A stretch of DNA of 64,000 nucleotides from Akkermansiaceae bacterium UBA1518 (GCA_002323895.1 DCQM01000213.1:1502-65501); one strand, 5' to 3'; shown: positions 7,546-16,795, numbered from the stretch's first letter. The notes: generated by a model not told the origin, from the letters alone. Numbers and translations: made by a program.

Positions 7546-8889
7546 TTAACTAATGATCTCAGTCATTTCATTGGTGCTATCGACAAATTTTGATTCGGAC
7601 ATACCAAGACGATTCGCCATGGTGACAAAGAGATTTGAGAGCGGGACTTCTGGCCCAAAGCGATGATAGGCCCCATGTTTGAGCCCAAGTTTATCCCCAC
7701 CGGCTAGGACGAGAGGGTAGTTGGTATTGTTGTGAGTAGTGCTATTGCTGCTTCCATAAAGAACTATGGTTTGATCCAGAAGAGTGCCTTCATTTTCTGA
7801 GGTATTCCGCAGGCGATTGAGGAAATAAGTCAGCTGTTCAGCACGAAAACGGTCCCATTTTCCAAGAGCTTCGGCTCCGCTGCGCTTGTTCCATCCATGG
7901 GCAAGGCTATGTTGATTATTTCCAAAACCGAGGAGGGATGGAAACTTTGTCGCGATTGAAGTAGCTCCGTTCATATTCCCCATCTGATAAGTGAGAAAGC
8001 GGGTCGAATCGGTTTGGATGGCAAGGAACATTAGGTCGAGCATCGTTTTAATCAATTCGCCGGGAGTCTTATCATCGGCGTCAAGATGTAATCCGGAGAG
8101 GTTGACCTGCGGTTTCGGGATATTCAGCCACTTTTCTGATCGTTCGACCCTTTGTTCGATCTGGCGAATGGATTGAAGATACTCGTCAAATTTTTCCTGA
8201 TCGTGTTTCCCGAGTTTCCGCCGGACGGACTTTGAATGCTCGAGAACAAGATCGAGCATATGGTCGGAGTTTTCGATTTCCTGACGTTTAGAGTCGATAC
8301 TCTTTTCTTCCTTACCGAATAGTCGGTTGTAGACGAGGCGGGGATGGTGAAGAGCTGGGACAGGTGATCCGTTACGGTTGAATGAAAGAGTGCTGGAGCG
8401 TGTAGCTTCGCCAATTCCGCCATCGACCGAAAGGCTCAGCGAGCGGAAGCGGGTCTCATCGCCAAGTTTTGCGGCAAGTAGTTGATCGAGAGAAACAGAA
8501 TTTTTGAGCTGTCCACCTTTGAGTTTGGCCGCAGTTAGGAAGATGTCGGCGGTGTCGTGTCCACCGATTTTACGGCCATTCGGATGAGAGAGGCCACCGA
8601 GAATTGAGAGGTGTTTCCGGAGAGGCTCAAGGCATCTAAGGCTTTCATTAAATTGATAATCACGACCTTCAGTATCGGGGAACCATCGCCATTTTGATTC
8701 GGGGTTCTTCTTCCCTTTATTATTCCTTGGTAGGCTTACGCCATAGGGAAAGTAGATCGCACAGAAGCGTTTTGGCTGCGGGGCTTTTCTGAGGTCAGCT
8801 CCCATGCATTCGAGAAATGGCAGGGAAAGCGAAGCCCCGACGCCGCGCAAGAAGGTACGGCGGGGAAGGTGCCAAGATTTGCGGTTCAT
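7546..8889 (-). CDS. DUF1552 protein with twin-arginine signal
   Basis: 447 residues. The N-terminus has a Tat-type signal, PRRTFLRGVGASLSLPFLE, so it is exported folded. The body matches DUF1552, a family abundant in Planctomycetes and Verrucomicrobia and structurally related to the sulfatase/phosphatase-like DUF1501 group: KRFCAIYFPYGVS, FPDTEGRDYQFNESL, LGGLSHPNG near the N-terminus and LDQTIVLYGSSNS near the C-terminus. It lies 3 bases downstream of the DUF1592 cytochrome gene, the usual arrangement, so the pair is one operon. The biochemical function is not established; a cell-envelope role is inferred. Confidence 0.9.
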   Translation of the reverse strand: MNRKSWHLPRRTFLRGVGASLSLPFLECMGADLRKAPQPKRFCAIYFPYGVSLPRNNKGKKNPESKWRWFPDTEGRDYQFNESLRCLEPLRKHLSILGGLSHPNGRKIGGHDTADIFLTAAKLKGGQLKNSVSLDQLLAAKLGDETRFRSLSLSVDGGIGEATRSSTLSFNRNGSPVPALHHPRLVYNRLFGKEEKSIDSKRQEIENSDHMLDLVLEHSKSVRRKLGKHDQEKFDEYLQSIRQIEQRVERSEKWLNIPKPQVNLSGLHLDADDKTPGELIKTMLDLMFLAIQTDSTRFLTYQMGNMNGATSIATKFPSLLGFGNNQHSLAHGWNKRSGAEALGKWDRFRAEQLTYFLNRLRNTSENEGTLLDQTIVLYGSSNSTTHNNTNYPLVLAGGDKLGLKHGAYHRFGPEVPLSNLFVTMANRLGMSESKFVDSTNEMTEIIS

Positions 8890-8892
8890 AAT

Positions 8893-11271
8893 TTACTTAC
8901 TCTGGAATGTTTTACTGGTCACCACCAGATGAATCAAATCTTTGATTCGGTAATCAGATTCAATGAACTTTGAGGTGAGTTCAGTTACTGACTTTTCATC
9001 GATTAATTCGAGGCGACGTCCGAGGGCATAGGTGAGAATTTTCGTGGTGAAAGCACGGGCGAACTGCTCGCGGCGATCCTCGAGAAGATGTTTTTTAAGG
9101 CCGGCGATCCCCTCGACTTTGTTGCCATTCGGGAGGGTGGCTTTGGAGAGAACGGGAAGCTTGATCATGCCTTTTCCTTTGACCTTTTTGCGGAGGATTT
9201 CCTCTCGCCAGAGTCCGTCAGCACCAAAGTTTTCGAGAGAGATTCCCCATGGATCGATATGGCGATGGCACTCGTTACAGGAGACCTGCTTGCGATGCTC
9301 GGCAAGTTGATCGCGAACCGAGAGAGAGGCAAAATTTGGATCAGTGGAATCGAGAGCTGGAACATCCGGCGGTGGCGGAGCCGGAGGATCATCCAGGAGA
9401 CGTTCGCGGATCCAAACAGCACGTTTGACAGGGTGTGAATCTTCACCAGAGGAATTGCCTAGAAGGACACTGCCGTGGGCGAGGATGCCTCCGCGATGGT
9501 CACCGGGTTTAATGGATACTCGTTCAAAGCGGCTGCCTTTGGGGCCCGTGAGGCCGTAGTGCTTGGCAAGTGGTTCATCCAACATGGTGAAATTGGAATC
9601 GAGTATATTAAGAGCGCTCAGGTTTTTTTGAAATAGTTCACCAAAGAAGTGTATGGTTTCGCCTCGCATTGAAGCTTTGAGGGTAGAGTCAAATTTTGGA
9701 TAATAATTAGGGTCGATAGCGACACGCTGGAGAGCTCCCACATCCAGCCATTGGTCGGCGAATTGTTCCACAAATTGCCACGAACGTTCATCTGCAATCA
9801 TCCGTGAAATTTCTTTTTCTAAAACGTCCGGTTTTCCCAGATCCCCTTCTTTGGCAAGATTGAAAAGGCGGGCATCAGGCATGGTGCTCCATAGAAAATA
9901 GGAGAGGCGGGAAGCCAGCTCCCAATTGCTAATGGAGCGTTTTGAAGATCCGGAAGGTTCTATGAGATAAAGGAAGTCAGGTGAGATCAGAACCATCGCA
10001 AGGGTCTCGCGAATAGCTTCCTCAAAGGTTCCCATTTTTGGACGGGCTGATCTAAAGAATCGATGATAAGGAATGATCTCCTCGTCGCGAATAGGTCTAC
10101 GAAAGGCCCTTTCCATGAAGCGACGGAGTATATCTTTTGAGTAGGCTTCTTCATTCGAGCGGTAGTTGGATGGAAATAAGATTGCTTGATGATGTGCTGG
10201 TGGCCAGTCGTCTAAAATGGGACCTGTGAACTCCATAGAAGCAACCTCAATTTGAGGGTAAGTCAGGGGTCCTTTCCGAGCCTTTTTTTTCTTCCCCTTA
10301 CCCCGGGCTTTGATTGGCTTATCACGACCTTCGGCGTAGGCATTATCGAGCCATAATAAGAGGCCAGGGAATTTGCTTTGAGTTTTACTGGGAAGGGGGA
10401 AGTTTTCGATTCGTGCCCGGAACTCAATGACGTGCCAATCTTCCGACATAATGTCGACCGATTTAATAAATCGGCGAGGGGCTTGGACATCAGCCCGGTA
10501 TCCTATAGCGGCGCGGAGTTGGGGATAACCACGGCCTTCCGCAAATTCTGCTCTTACCTTAGCTCGGATCAGGATCTCACCATCTTCCGGGTAATCGATG
10601 AGCTTGGCGATAAATTGCTGGTCTTTGTCGAGGATGTCGCTGCCCCGGTTTTTATCATTTATGCTAGTGGTAAATTCTTCCTCAAAAAAATTGGGGCGTG
10701 AACCGGTGACGATCGCTTTAGCGAGTCCCTTACGAGCTGATTCTAGATAATACTCTAGCTGAAGATCCGATATCTGGAGTGTTCCCCCATTATTGCGAAA
10801 GCCATCTTCTGAAAGAGATTCTGGTGGAAGATTCTTGGCATAATCCATCTCGATACCGAGGAGGTCTCGCATCGTATTCTGGTAATCGGTTTTGTTGAGG
10901 CGCCGTAAAACGACGCGACCGTCAGTATTTGTTCTGGCTGCTACGAGAGCGTCGATTTCTTGCGTAATCCAGGAAGTGAGTATTTTGAGTTCGTCTGGGG
11001 ACAGCGGGTCCTCTTTCTTCGGTGGCATTTCCGAAAGATTGAGAGTGTCTCGGACATCATGCCAAGTTTCTGCGGCAACGCGGTTCCTAAGAAGATCTTG
11101 CGAGAGAGTATCAAGCCGCAAATCGCCTTTTTGTTTTTTTTCGCCGTGGCATTTAAAGCAGTGCTCTTGAAGGATAGGCTTGACCTTTTCCTCAAAGTTA
11201 ATCGTTACCAATCCCGGGGAAGGCATTATGAACAGAAGAACAAATAGCAATTGGAAGGTCCGAAGTCTCAT
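8893..11271 (-). CDS. Planctomycete-type cytochrome c protein with DUF1587/1592/1595/1588/1585 domains
   Basis: 792 residues from the ATG at 11271; a GTG at 11295 would add 8 charged residues before the signal peptide, so the ATG is preferred (MRLRTFQLLFVLLFIMP). A haem c motif CFKCH occurs in the PSD1-type segment KVKPILQEHCFKCHG near residue 40. The familiar blocks follow: DUF1587 (VVLRRLNKTDYQNTMRDLLG), DUF1595/DUF1592 (SRLSYFLWSTMPD, FVEQFADQWL), DUF1588 (HPVKRAVWIRERLLDDPPAPPP and CNECHRHIDPWGISLENF) and DUF1585 at the C-terminus. CNECH could be a second haem site. Always seen with DUF1552; probably a periplasmic redox protein of unknown substrate. Translationally close to the DUF1552 gene. 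Confidence 0.92.
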   Translation of the reverse strand: MRLRTFQLLFVLLFIMPSPGLVTINFEEKVKPILQEHCFKCHGEKKQKGDLRLDTLSQDLLRNRVAAETWHDVRDTLNLSEMPPKKEDPLSPDELKILTSWITQEIDALVAARTNTDGRVVLRRLNKTDYQNTMRDLLGIEMDYAKNLPPESLSEDGFRNNGGTLQISDLQLEYYLESARKGLAKAIVTGSRPNFFEEEFTTSINDKNRGSDILDKDQQFIAKLIDYPEDGEILIRAKVRAEFAEGRGYPQLRAAIGYRADVQAPRRFIKSVDIMSEDWHVIEFRARIENFPLPSKTQSKFPGLLLWLDNAYAEGRDKPIKARGKGKKKKARKGPLTYPQIEVASMEFTGPILDDWPPAHHQAILFPSNYRSNEEAYSKDILRRFMERAFRRPIRDEEIIPYHRFFRSARPKMGTFEEAIRETLAMVLISPDFLYLIEPSGSSKRSISNWELASRLSYFLWSTMPDARLFNLAKEGDLGKPDVLEKEISRMIADERSWQFVEQFADQWLDVGALQRVAIDPNYYPKFDSTLKASMRGETIHFFGELFQKNLSALNILDSNFTMLDEPLAKHYGLTGPKGSRFERVSIKPGDHRGGILAHGSVLLGNSSGEDSHPVKRAVWIRERLLDDPPAPPPPDVPALDSTDPNFASLSVRDQLAEHRKQVSCNECHRHIDPWGISLENFGADGLWREEILRKKVKGKGMIKLPVLSKATLPNGNKVEGIAGLKKHLLEDRREQFARAFTTKILTYALGRRLELIDEKSVTELTSKFIESDYRIKDLIHLVVTSKTFQSK

Positions 11272-11406
11272 CAAGTGTCGCTTTCTGGATACCACAAGTG
11301 TTAAGCTTGTCTTTCAGGTCGCCCATTTACGTGGCTTTTACCGCGGTGCGAACTGAATAATGTCTCTAAAATGATAAACGAGGGAATTTTGCTTCGTATT
11401 TCTTAA

Positions 11407-12645
11407 ATGTTGCAAAAGTCGGTCATATTCGGGGGAATCTTGGTTGGAATTGGAGTGATCGCAATCTGGGCACTGGGGGGTCGCGGAGAGGATGTAAGGG
11501 GTGGCGAATTTGAGGATCTGCAGGGACAAACTTCAGCTGGAGGTTTAGACCGTGGGGGGAAAGATCGTCGAACTGTAGATAGAGCTTTGGGGACGGGAGT
11601 GGGGAAAAGAAAGATGAGTAGAAATGAAATCATCGAAGTCGGAAAGAATTTGCGCTGGGAATTAAATCCATTGCGAAGAAGGGCAGCTTTGGGTCGGCTT
11701 CTTGAAGGAATGAACAAGGAAAATGCAATGTTGGTGAGAGACCAAGTTGTGCATTTTTCGCCCGAAAGTAATGAGTTTCAGGATTTTCATTTCGCTTGGG
11801 GGGCCATGTTAGGAGTCGAAGCGGTTGAAATCGGAGCAGATACGAAGGAGAAGGATATGGCCGCAACAATGATGGGTTGGGCAAGCTTAGATCCGGTGGG
11901 CGCGTTATCCTGGTATGATTCCTTAGAGGAAGATCGAAGAAATTGTAGTGATGTTACCTTTGGAATGCTAAAGGGACTGGCGAGTTCAGATCTGGCTTTT
12001 GCAACCGATTTTGCGGTAAGAAAGCTTGAGGCTGAGGACCAGCGTGCAGGGGAAATGTTGGGACTGGTCAAAGATAAGATGTTGGAGGTAGAGACTTTGC
12101 CGCGGGCGGCGGCATGGGCACTTGAATTGCCGGAAGGAAGAGTGAGGAACGATACATTAAGGGATGTAACAGGAGAATTTGTTAAAAAAGAGCCAAAGGA
12201 AGCCGCCAATTGGGCGGCTGGTTTGGACGGTGAGGAAGGGGTAGAGATTAAAAAGCTTGTAGCGGCAAAGTGGGCGCAGGAGGATCCCGCAGGTTGTTTG
12301 GAATGGGCCCAGAGACTTCCGGACGGACCGGGGAAGAACGCTAGTATCGGAGAGGTAGTTTTAGAATGGACGGGGCGGGATCCAGATGCAGTTTACGAGT
12401 TTTTGAACGGTATGTCCGACACAAGTGAAAGGGATGCTGCAGTTGAAGCATTTTCATCCCGAATTTCAGGTGATGATCCACATTCTGCGATTGCTTGGGC
12501 CGACGAGATTCAAGATAGCGAATCCCGAAGGACCGCAATGATTCGTGCAGGTCGAGCATTGATGAGGCAGAATGTTGAAGAGGGACGTGAGTGGCTACAA
12601 AGGAGCGGACTTACGGAGGACGTGCGGAGGGAGATCGAAAAGTAG
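11407..12645 (+). CDS. Exported WA-repeat (helical repeat) protein
   Basis: 412 residues with an N-terminal membrane segment (about 7-25, FGGILVGIGVIAIWALGG), then an acidic helical domain built from about five degenerate repeats of roughly 37 residues. Each carries a WA-x-x-DP-x-x-A-x-x-W type core, for example WASLDPVGALSWY, WAQEDPAGCLEWAQRLPDG and GDDPHSAIAWADEI. This reads as a TPR/HEAT-like solenoid for protein binding. Similar repeat proteins are frequent in Verrucomicrobiota but I know of no defined function. Plus-strand, divergent from the cytochrome gene across 135 bases, and monocistronic as far as seen. Confidence 0.7.
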   Translation: MLQKSVIFGGILVGIGVIAIWALGGRGEDVRGGEFEDLQGQTSAGGLDRGGKDRRTVDRALGTGVGKRKMSRNEIIEVGKNLRWELNPLRRRAALGRLLEGMNKENAMLVRDQVVHFSPESNEFQDFHFAWGAMLGVEAVEIGADTKEKDMAATMMGWASLDPVGALSWYDSLEEDRRNCSDVTFGMLKGLASSDLAFATDFAVRKLEAEDQRAGEMLGLVKDKMLEVETLPRAAAWALELPEGRVRNDTLRDVTGEFVKKEPKEAANWAAGLDGEEGVEIKKLVAAKWAQEDPAGCLEWAQRLPDGPGKNASIGEVVLEWTGRDPDAVYEFLNGMSDTSERDAAVEAFSSRISGDDPHSAIAWADEIQDSESRRTAMIRAGRALMRQNVEEGREWLQRSGLTEDVRREIEK

Positions 12646-12720
12646 CTGCCTTAGATCGACCTACAGCCGGTTTGGGTATTGCGAACGATAAGTAAAGATG
12701 TGCCAATTAGGGATCATTGA

Positions 12721-13803
12721 TTACGCTAATTCTGCCGCGATAGAGTCCACAAGGAGAGGGCCGTCATTAATGAGTTGGAGGTGGGTCGCTGTTTTCCTTA
12801 CGAGATGGTTGATCGAACCTAGATTCGCGTCTGGTAAGAGGTATTTGAGGGGTAACCCTTCTGTGGTGCGAAGTTGAAGAGCGATGCGTTCGAGGCGCCA
12901 AGCCTCGTCATCTAGAATTTCGATTTTTTCTTGGGCGTGCCCAATCGATTTAATTCGCTTGAGATAATCAGAAGTGTCACAGACGTTCTGGTGGCGAGTG
13001 CGTTTTAAAGTGGAGACAGCGGAGGGTCCGAGTCCGAGGTAGTCGTTACCGATCCAGTATCCTTCGTTGTGCCGTGAGCGTCTTCCAGGAAGCGCATAAT
13101 TGGATGTCTCATAATGCTCGTAGCCGGCGGAGGATAGGAGCTCTTCGCCCAAGGAGAACATTTCAGCATTAAGATTTGAATCGTCTTGGAAAGCGCCTGT
13201 TTGGAATTTTTCGAAGAAAGCAGTGTCTTCTTCATAGGTGAGATTATAGGCGGAGAGGTGGTCGGGTTGGAGAGCGAGTGCTTGAGTAAGGGTGTCTTCC
13301 CAGTCTAGAAGTGATTGGCTCGGAACAGAGAAAATGAGGTCGATGCTGACCTCAAGGTTGGAGGCTTCGCGTAGCAGGTGGACCGAGGTAATCGCCTGCA
13401 TAGGTGAGTGTTCACGTCCGAGAGTTTCGAGGTGTTTCCCAATGAAGGATTGAACACCCAAGGAAACCCGGGTCACGCCGAGTTCCTCATAAAGGTGAGC
13501 GGTACGGGAGGTGAAAGTTGCCGGATTTGCTTCAAGAGTAACTTCCTCAACAGCGGAGAAATCAAGAATTGTGCGGAGGCCTGTAAAAAGCCGCCGGAGG
13601 TGGGTAGGCGAAAGCATGGAGGGTGTGCCTCCACCGAAGTAGATAGTTTTGAGAGGTGGGAGGTTTTTTTTGGCAGCGAAGCGTGCTTCATCTAAAATAG
13701 CTTCGACAAAGGCTCCAAGGTCAGTTTTGCCGGGGGTATGCTTATAAAATGAGCAGTAAGGGCAGATGCGGTGGCAAAAAGGGATGTGTAGGTAGAGATG
13801 CAC
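12721..13803 (-). CDS. hemW: Radical SAM haem chaperone HemW (HemN-like)
   Basis: 360 residues from a GTG at 13803, directly preceded by an in-frame TAA, so no earlier start exists. The radical SAM cluster motif is CHRICPYCSF (CxxxCxxC) at residue 9, lacking the extra cysteine of oxygen-independent coproporphyrinogen oxidase HemN, which favours the HemW haem-delivery branch. Other family marks: TIYFGGGTPSML, TLEANPAT, RVSLGVQSF, SIDLIFSVPSQ, LSAYNLTYEEDTAFF and the late H-R-GYWIGNDYLGLGPSA. Predicted to bind S-adenosylmethionine and haem and to act in the cytoplasm. Divergent from the squalene/phytoene synthase gene across a heptamer repeat. Confidence 0.9.
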   Translation of the reverse strand: MHLYLHIPFCHRICPYCSFYKHTPGKTDLGAFVEAILDEARFAAKKNLPPLKTIYFGGGTPSMLSPTHLRRLFTGLRTILDFSAVEEVTLEANPATFTSRTAHLYEELGVTRVSLGVQSFIGKHLETLGREHSPMQAITSVHLLREASNLEVSIDLIFSVPSQSLLDWEDTLTQALALQPDHLSAYNLTYEEDTAFFEKFQTGAFQDDSNLNAEMFSLGEELLSSAGYEHYETSNYALPGRRSRHNEGYWIGNDYLGLGPSAVSTLKRTRHQNVCDTSDYLKRIKSIGHAQEKIEILDDEAWRLERIALQLRTTEGLPLKYLLPDANLGSINHLVRKTATHLQLINDGPLLVDSIAAELA

Positions 13804-13808
13804 TTACG

Positions 13809-13850
13809 GAACATTGAACATTGAACATTGAACTCTCAACGCTGAACTGG
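13809..13850. repeat. Heptamer tandem repeat in a divergent intergenic region
   Basis: Three exact copies of GAACATT (13809-13829) continue as degenerate seven-base units GAACTCT, CAACGCT and GAACTGG, six units in all. It occupies the 65-base gap between the divergent hemW and squalene/phytoene synthase genes, so it overlaps both promoter regions. It may be one member of a dispersed family; only this copy was noticed in the window. Confidence 0.75.
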
Positions 13851-13868
13851 GAGAAGTGGTGCGTCACA

Positions 13869-14759
13869 ATGAAGGGGGATTTGAGTCGAAAGGTTTTGAA
13901 GGATGTGTCGCGTTCTTTTTACCTTAGCTTACGGTTTTTACCAAGAGAGTTTAGGGCACCAACAAGTGTTGCTTATTTGCTCGCTCGAGCGAGTGACACG
14001 ATTGCTGATGCGGGGCAACTCGGAATTCAAGAGCGCCGTGATTTACTTGCGCGGTTCGTGAAATTTGTGACAGAAGGAAAAACATTCCGGATGCCCGAAG
14101 TTAAGGGACTCCCAGAGGGAGAAAAAGTTTTGATGTCCAGGTTGGACGATTGTGTGGCAGCGCTGGAAAACCTACCGGATAGGCAACAGGTTTCGGTCCG
14201 AAAAGTGGTTAAAATCATCACTGAGGGCCAATGTTGGGATCTGGATCGCTTTGCAGGCGAAGGGGTGGTAAGTCTGGACTCGGATGATGAGCTAAGGACA
14301 TACACCTATCAAGTGGCTGGATGTGTTGGGGAGTTTTGGACAGAAATCGGAATCGAGGAGGGAGGGGAGTTCGCGCGGGCTTCGGATGACGAAATGATGA
14401 GATGGGGGCAAGCGTATGGGCGTAGCTTACAGTTGATAAATATTTTACGAGATGTGCCCGAGGATCAAAATAATGGGAGATGTTATCTACCAGGGGCTAG
14501 GACAAGGGAGCAGTTGCTGCGAGAGCGACAACGATGGATTAAGGAGGCATACAAAGGGCTAGATCAGGCGGAGCGATATGCAAGATCGTTACATGGAAGA
14601 CGAATGCGCTTTGGAACCGTGTTGCCGGCTATGATTGGGCGCAAAACTTTGGGTCGATTAGAGGCGGCTTCTTGGGAAGAATGGGAGGCAGGGGTAAAGA
14701 TTTCTCGTAAAGAAGTTTATGGTATGATGGTAAAAGCGGCAATGTTTGCAATTTCATGA
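13869..14759 (+). CDS. Squalene/phytoene synthase family protein
   Basis: 296 residues from the ATG at 13869; a TTG 48 bases earlier lies inside the heptamer repeat and is unlikely. The family joins two prenyl diphosphates head to head. Both Asp-rich motifs are present: ARASDTIAD (DxxxD, near residue 45) and NILRDVPEDQNNGRCYLP (about 200), along with the conserved start VSRSFYLSLRFLP. The opening motif is closer to squalene synthase than to plant-type phytoene synthase, but the product (squalene, dehydrosqualene or phytoene) cannot be decided. No carotenoid desaturase or hopanoid gene is nearby. Dxr earlier in the window supplies the same pathway. Confidence 0.85.
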   Translation: MKGDLSRKVLKDVSRSFYLSLRFLPREFRAPTSVAYLLARASDTIADAGQLGIQERRDLLARFVKFVTEGKTFRMPEVKGLPEGEKVLMSRLDDCVAALENLPDRQQVSVRKVVKIITEGQCWDLDRFAGEGVVSLDSDDELRTYTYQVAGCVGEFWTEIGIEEGGEFARASDDEMMRWGQAYGRSLQLINILRDVPEDQNNGRCYLPGARTREQLLRERQRWIKEAYKGLDQAERYARSLHGRRMRFGTVLPAMIGRKTLGRLEAASWEEWEAGVKISRKEVYGMMVKAAMFAIS

Positions 14760-14891
14760 GCATCGGGCTTGCTTCGTAATCTCCTGATGAGCGGTATCGA
14801 TTAAGATGTAATGAGTCTGAGACCTCTTGAAGGGTGGCCGGTCCTAGGCCCATAGAGCGCCTGTAGCGTTAGGTTGCTAAAAATCCTCGAG

Positions 14892-16028
14892 TTAATCCGC
14901 GAGATGTTCGCGTATGTATGGAGTATAGAGCTCAGGTTCTAGGAGGAAGGAGTCGTGTCCTTTCGCGGAATGGACTGTAATATGAATGGTTTCCACTGAG
15001 GCGTCCTCTAGATGCCCGACGACTTCGGCCTGCTCCTCAGGATAGAAGCAGAAGTCTGAGTCGATCGAGAAAACGAGGAATTTATGTCCGGCGGCATTGC
15101 ACCGGGTAAAGAGTTCTTTCGGAGAGGACGCATCTCCTTGGAGAACGGCGTTGTAACGCGACCACATGTCTATGATACGGAGATAGGTATTGGCATCAAA
15201 GCGCTCCGTAAATTTCTTCCCTTGGTGAAGCATGTAGCTTTGAAAGGTGTCGCGAACCTGATACCATGAGAGCATTTCTTCCTCGTGAAGAAGGTCTCGC
15301 CGTGCGCGTTTTTCGAAAGTATCTAAATGTACGAATGTTTTATGCGAGATCATACGGGCAAGCGCTAGACCAATCCGTGGGTATTCCGATCCATAGTAAT
15401 CGCCACCGTTAAAATGTTTATCATTTTCGATAGCGAGAATTTGTTCAAAAAGAATGAGTCGATTGAGTACGGTAGTCTTAAATCCGCTGGCGATTGCAAT
15501 GACGCGGTTAACCTTTTCGGGATGACGTGTCGCAAAAGTGAGTGTGCAAAGACCGCCGACTGATGGTCCAACAACCGAGTGGAGTTTTTTAATCTTTAGG
15601 TGATTTAAAAGTGGGATTTGAGCATCCACGAGATCAGCGATATTAAGGTGCGGGAAATTTGATCCAAAGACCTTACCTGTTTCGGGGTTGATGCTTGATG
15701 GTCCGGTGGAGCCGTAGCATCCCCCCAAGTAATTGGCACAGATTACGAAGAAATGGTTTGTATCAATTGCTTTACCTGGGCCGACCATTTTATTCCACCA
15801 ACCATCGTGTAGTTCCTCTGTCCAAAGGTTACAGCCTTCTGGTGCTTCGGGATGACTGCCACTGACATGATGGGTTCCGGATAGGGCGTGAAAAATGAGT
15901 ACTGCATTGGAGCGGTCTTCATTAAGACTTCCCCAAGTTGCGTAAGCAAGTTGGGCCGAAGGAATGCGTCCGCCGTCACGAAGGGTGAGATCCCCAAGAG
16001 AAATGAGAGAGCTTTTGGTGTCGGGCAC
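14892..16028 (-). CDS. metX: Homoserine O-acetyltransferase
   Basis: 378 residues, full length. Transfers an acyl group from acyl-CoA to homoserine in methionine synthesis; alpha/beta-hydrolase fold. Diagnostic blocks: HALSGTHHVSG, GWWNKMVGPGKAIDT, VICANYLGGCYGSTGPSSINP. The nucleophile elbow is GPSVGG with Ser156; most MetX proteins have GGSMGG, so the Pro is unusual. Asp325 (SIDSDFCF) and His358 (KGHDSF) complete the triad. Whether acetyl- or succinyl-CoA is used cannot be told safely. Monocistronic on the minus strand, with a possible hairpin in its leader. Confidence 0.92.
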   Translation of the reverse strand: MPDTKSSLISLGDLTLRDGGRIPSAQLAYATWGSLNEDRSNAVLIFHALSGTHHVSGSHPEAPEGCNLWTEELHDGWWNKMVGPGKAIDTNHFFVICANYLGGCYGSTGPSSINPETGKVFGSNFPHLNIADLVDAQIPLLNHLKIKKLHSVVGPSVGGLCTLTFATRHPEKVNRVIAIASGFKTTVLNRLILFEQILAIENDKHFNGGDYYGSEYPRIGLALARMISHKTFVHLDTFEKRARRDLLHEEEMLSWYQVRDTFQSYMLHQGKKFTERFDANTYLRIIDMWSRYNAVLQGDASSPKELFTRCNAAGHKFLVFSIDSDFCFYPEEQAEVVGHLEDASVETIHITVHSAKGHDSFLLEPELYTPYIREHLAD

Positions 16029-16094
16029 GCTAAAACAAAGACTGAAATGATGAATTTTAAAACCCTAAACCCGAAAATGGAGCAGGACACTGTC

Positions 16095-16123
16095 GCCAAA
16101 AGTGCTTCTCTAGGCCTTTTGGC
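16095..16123 (-). promoter_or_regulatory. Inverted repeat in the metX leader
   Basis: GCCAAAAG (16095-16102) and CTTTTGGC (16116-16123) are exact 8-base inverted copies with a 13-base loop, 67-95 bases upstream of the metX start on the minus strand. It could be an operator or part of an RNA leader. I could not match it to an S-adenosylmethionine or homocysteine riboswitch core, so its role is open. Confidence 0.3.
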
Positions 16124-16273
16124 TACAAACTAGGGGAGCAAATCGGAATTGGTTTTTTTAATGATAAGGTTAAGGAACCCCGTGTTTTGAGTTTGAGCGT
16201 GGGAGGTATGGAAGATTTGGGGGCTATTCTACTTTAGGGTTTCAATTAGGAGAAAAGTCGATTTTCTTGCAGT

Positions 16274-16744
16274 ATGATCGCTTTCAAAGAATGGGATATC
16301 GTTTGCAAAGCCTTGGAGGAGGGGAGTCAGTCACTCATCCTCCGGAAGGGTGGGATACACGAGGGGCGAGAGGGTTTTTCTTTTGCGCACGATGAATTTG
16401 TTCTCTTTCCCACGCGTTTTCATGCTCAGGGTGACTATGTCAAGATTCCTGGAGTAGTAGCGAAGCCCGAATGGGAGGTCGGTGACAAGGTGGTGATTAA
16501 GTCAAAGGTGAAGGTGAAGAGGGCGGTGACCCTGACTGACTGGAATGAGGTGACGTTACTAGCTGATCAGCACATTTGGACTGAAGAAACGATCCGGGAC
16601 CGATTTTTCTGGGAAGGGAAAGGAATGGCTTCGGGAAGTATTCATGTAGCTTTTGTGGAGATAGAAAAGCTGAAGGATCCACTTCGGTTCGCTTATGAGA
16701 AAACCCACGGAGGATGTCGAAGTTGGGTGGATATCAATGTTTGA
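16274..16744 (+). CDS. DUF1802 family protein
   Basis: 156 residues. Matches DUF1802 in the features FKEWDIVCKALEEG, LILRKGGIHE, FLFPTRFHAQ and the later VAFVEIEK. The family is small, cytoplasmic and of unknown function, widespread in cyanobacteria and some other phyla. No signal peptide or membrane segment. It stands alone on the plus strand between metX and the ROK kinase, so the neighbourhood gives no functional hint. Confidence 0.85.
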   Translation: MIAFKEWDIVCKALEEGSQSLILRKGGIHEGREGFSFAHDEFVLFPTRFHAQGDYVKIPGVVAKPEWEVGDKVVIKSKVKVKRAVTLTDWNEVTLLADQHIWTEETIRDRFFWEGKGMASGSIHVAFVEIEKLKDPLRFAYEKTHGGCRSWVDINV

Positions 16745-16795
16745 AAACAAGTTTTCGCTGAGAAGATCGGTCTCATCCCATCTCATTGACCATTG

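Noticed and set aside
14760..14891. Possible tRNA or small RNA between the prenyl synthase and metX
   Set aside because: GC-rich paired segments occur, but no cloverleaf, anticodon loop or T-loop sequence could be fitted.
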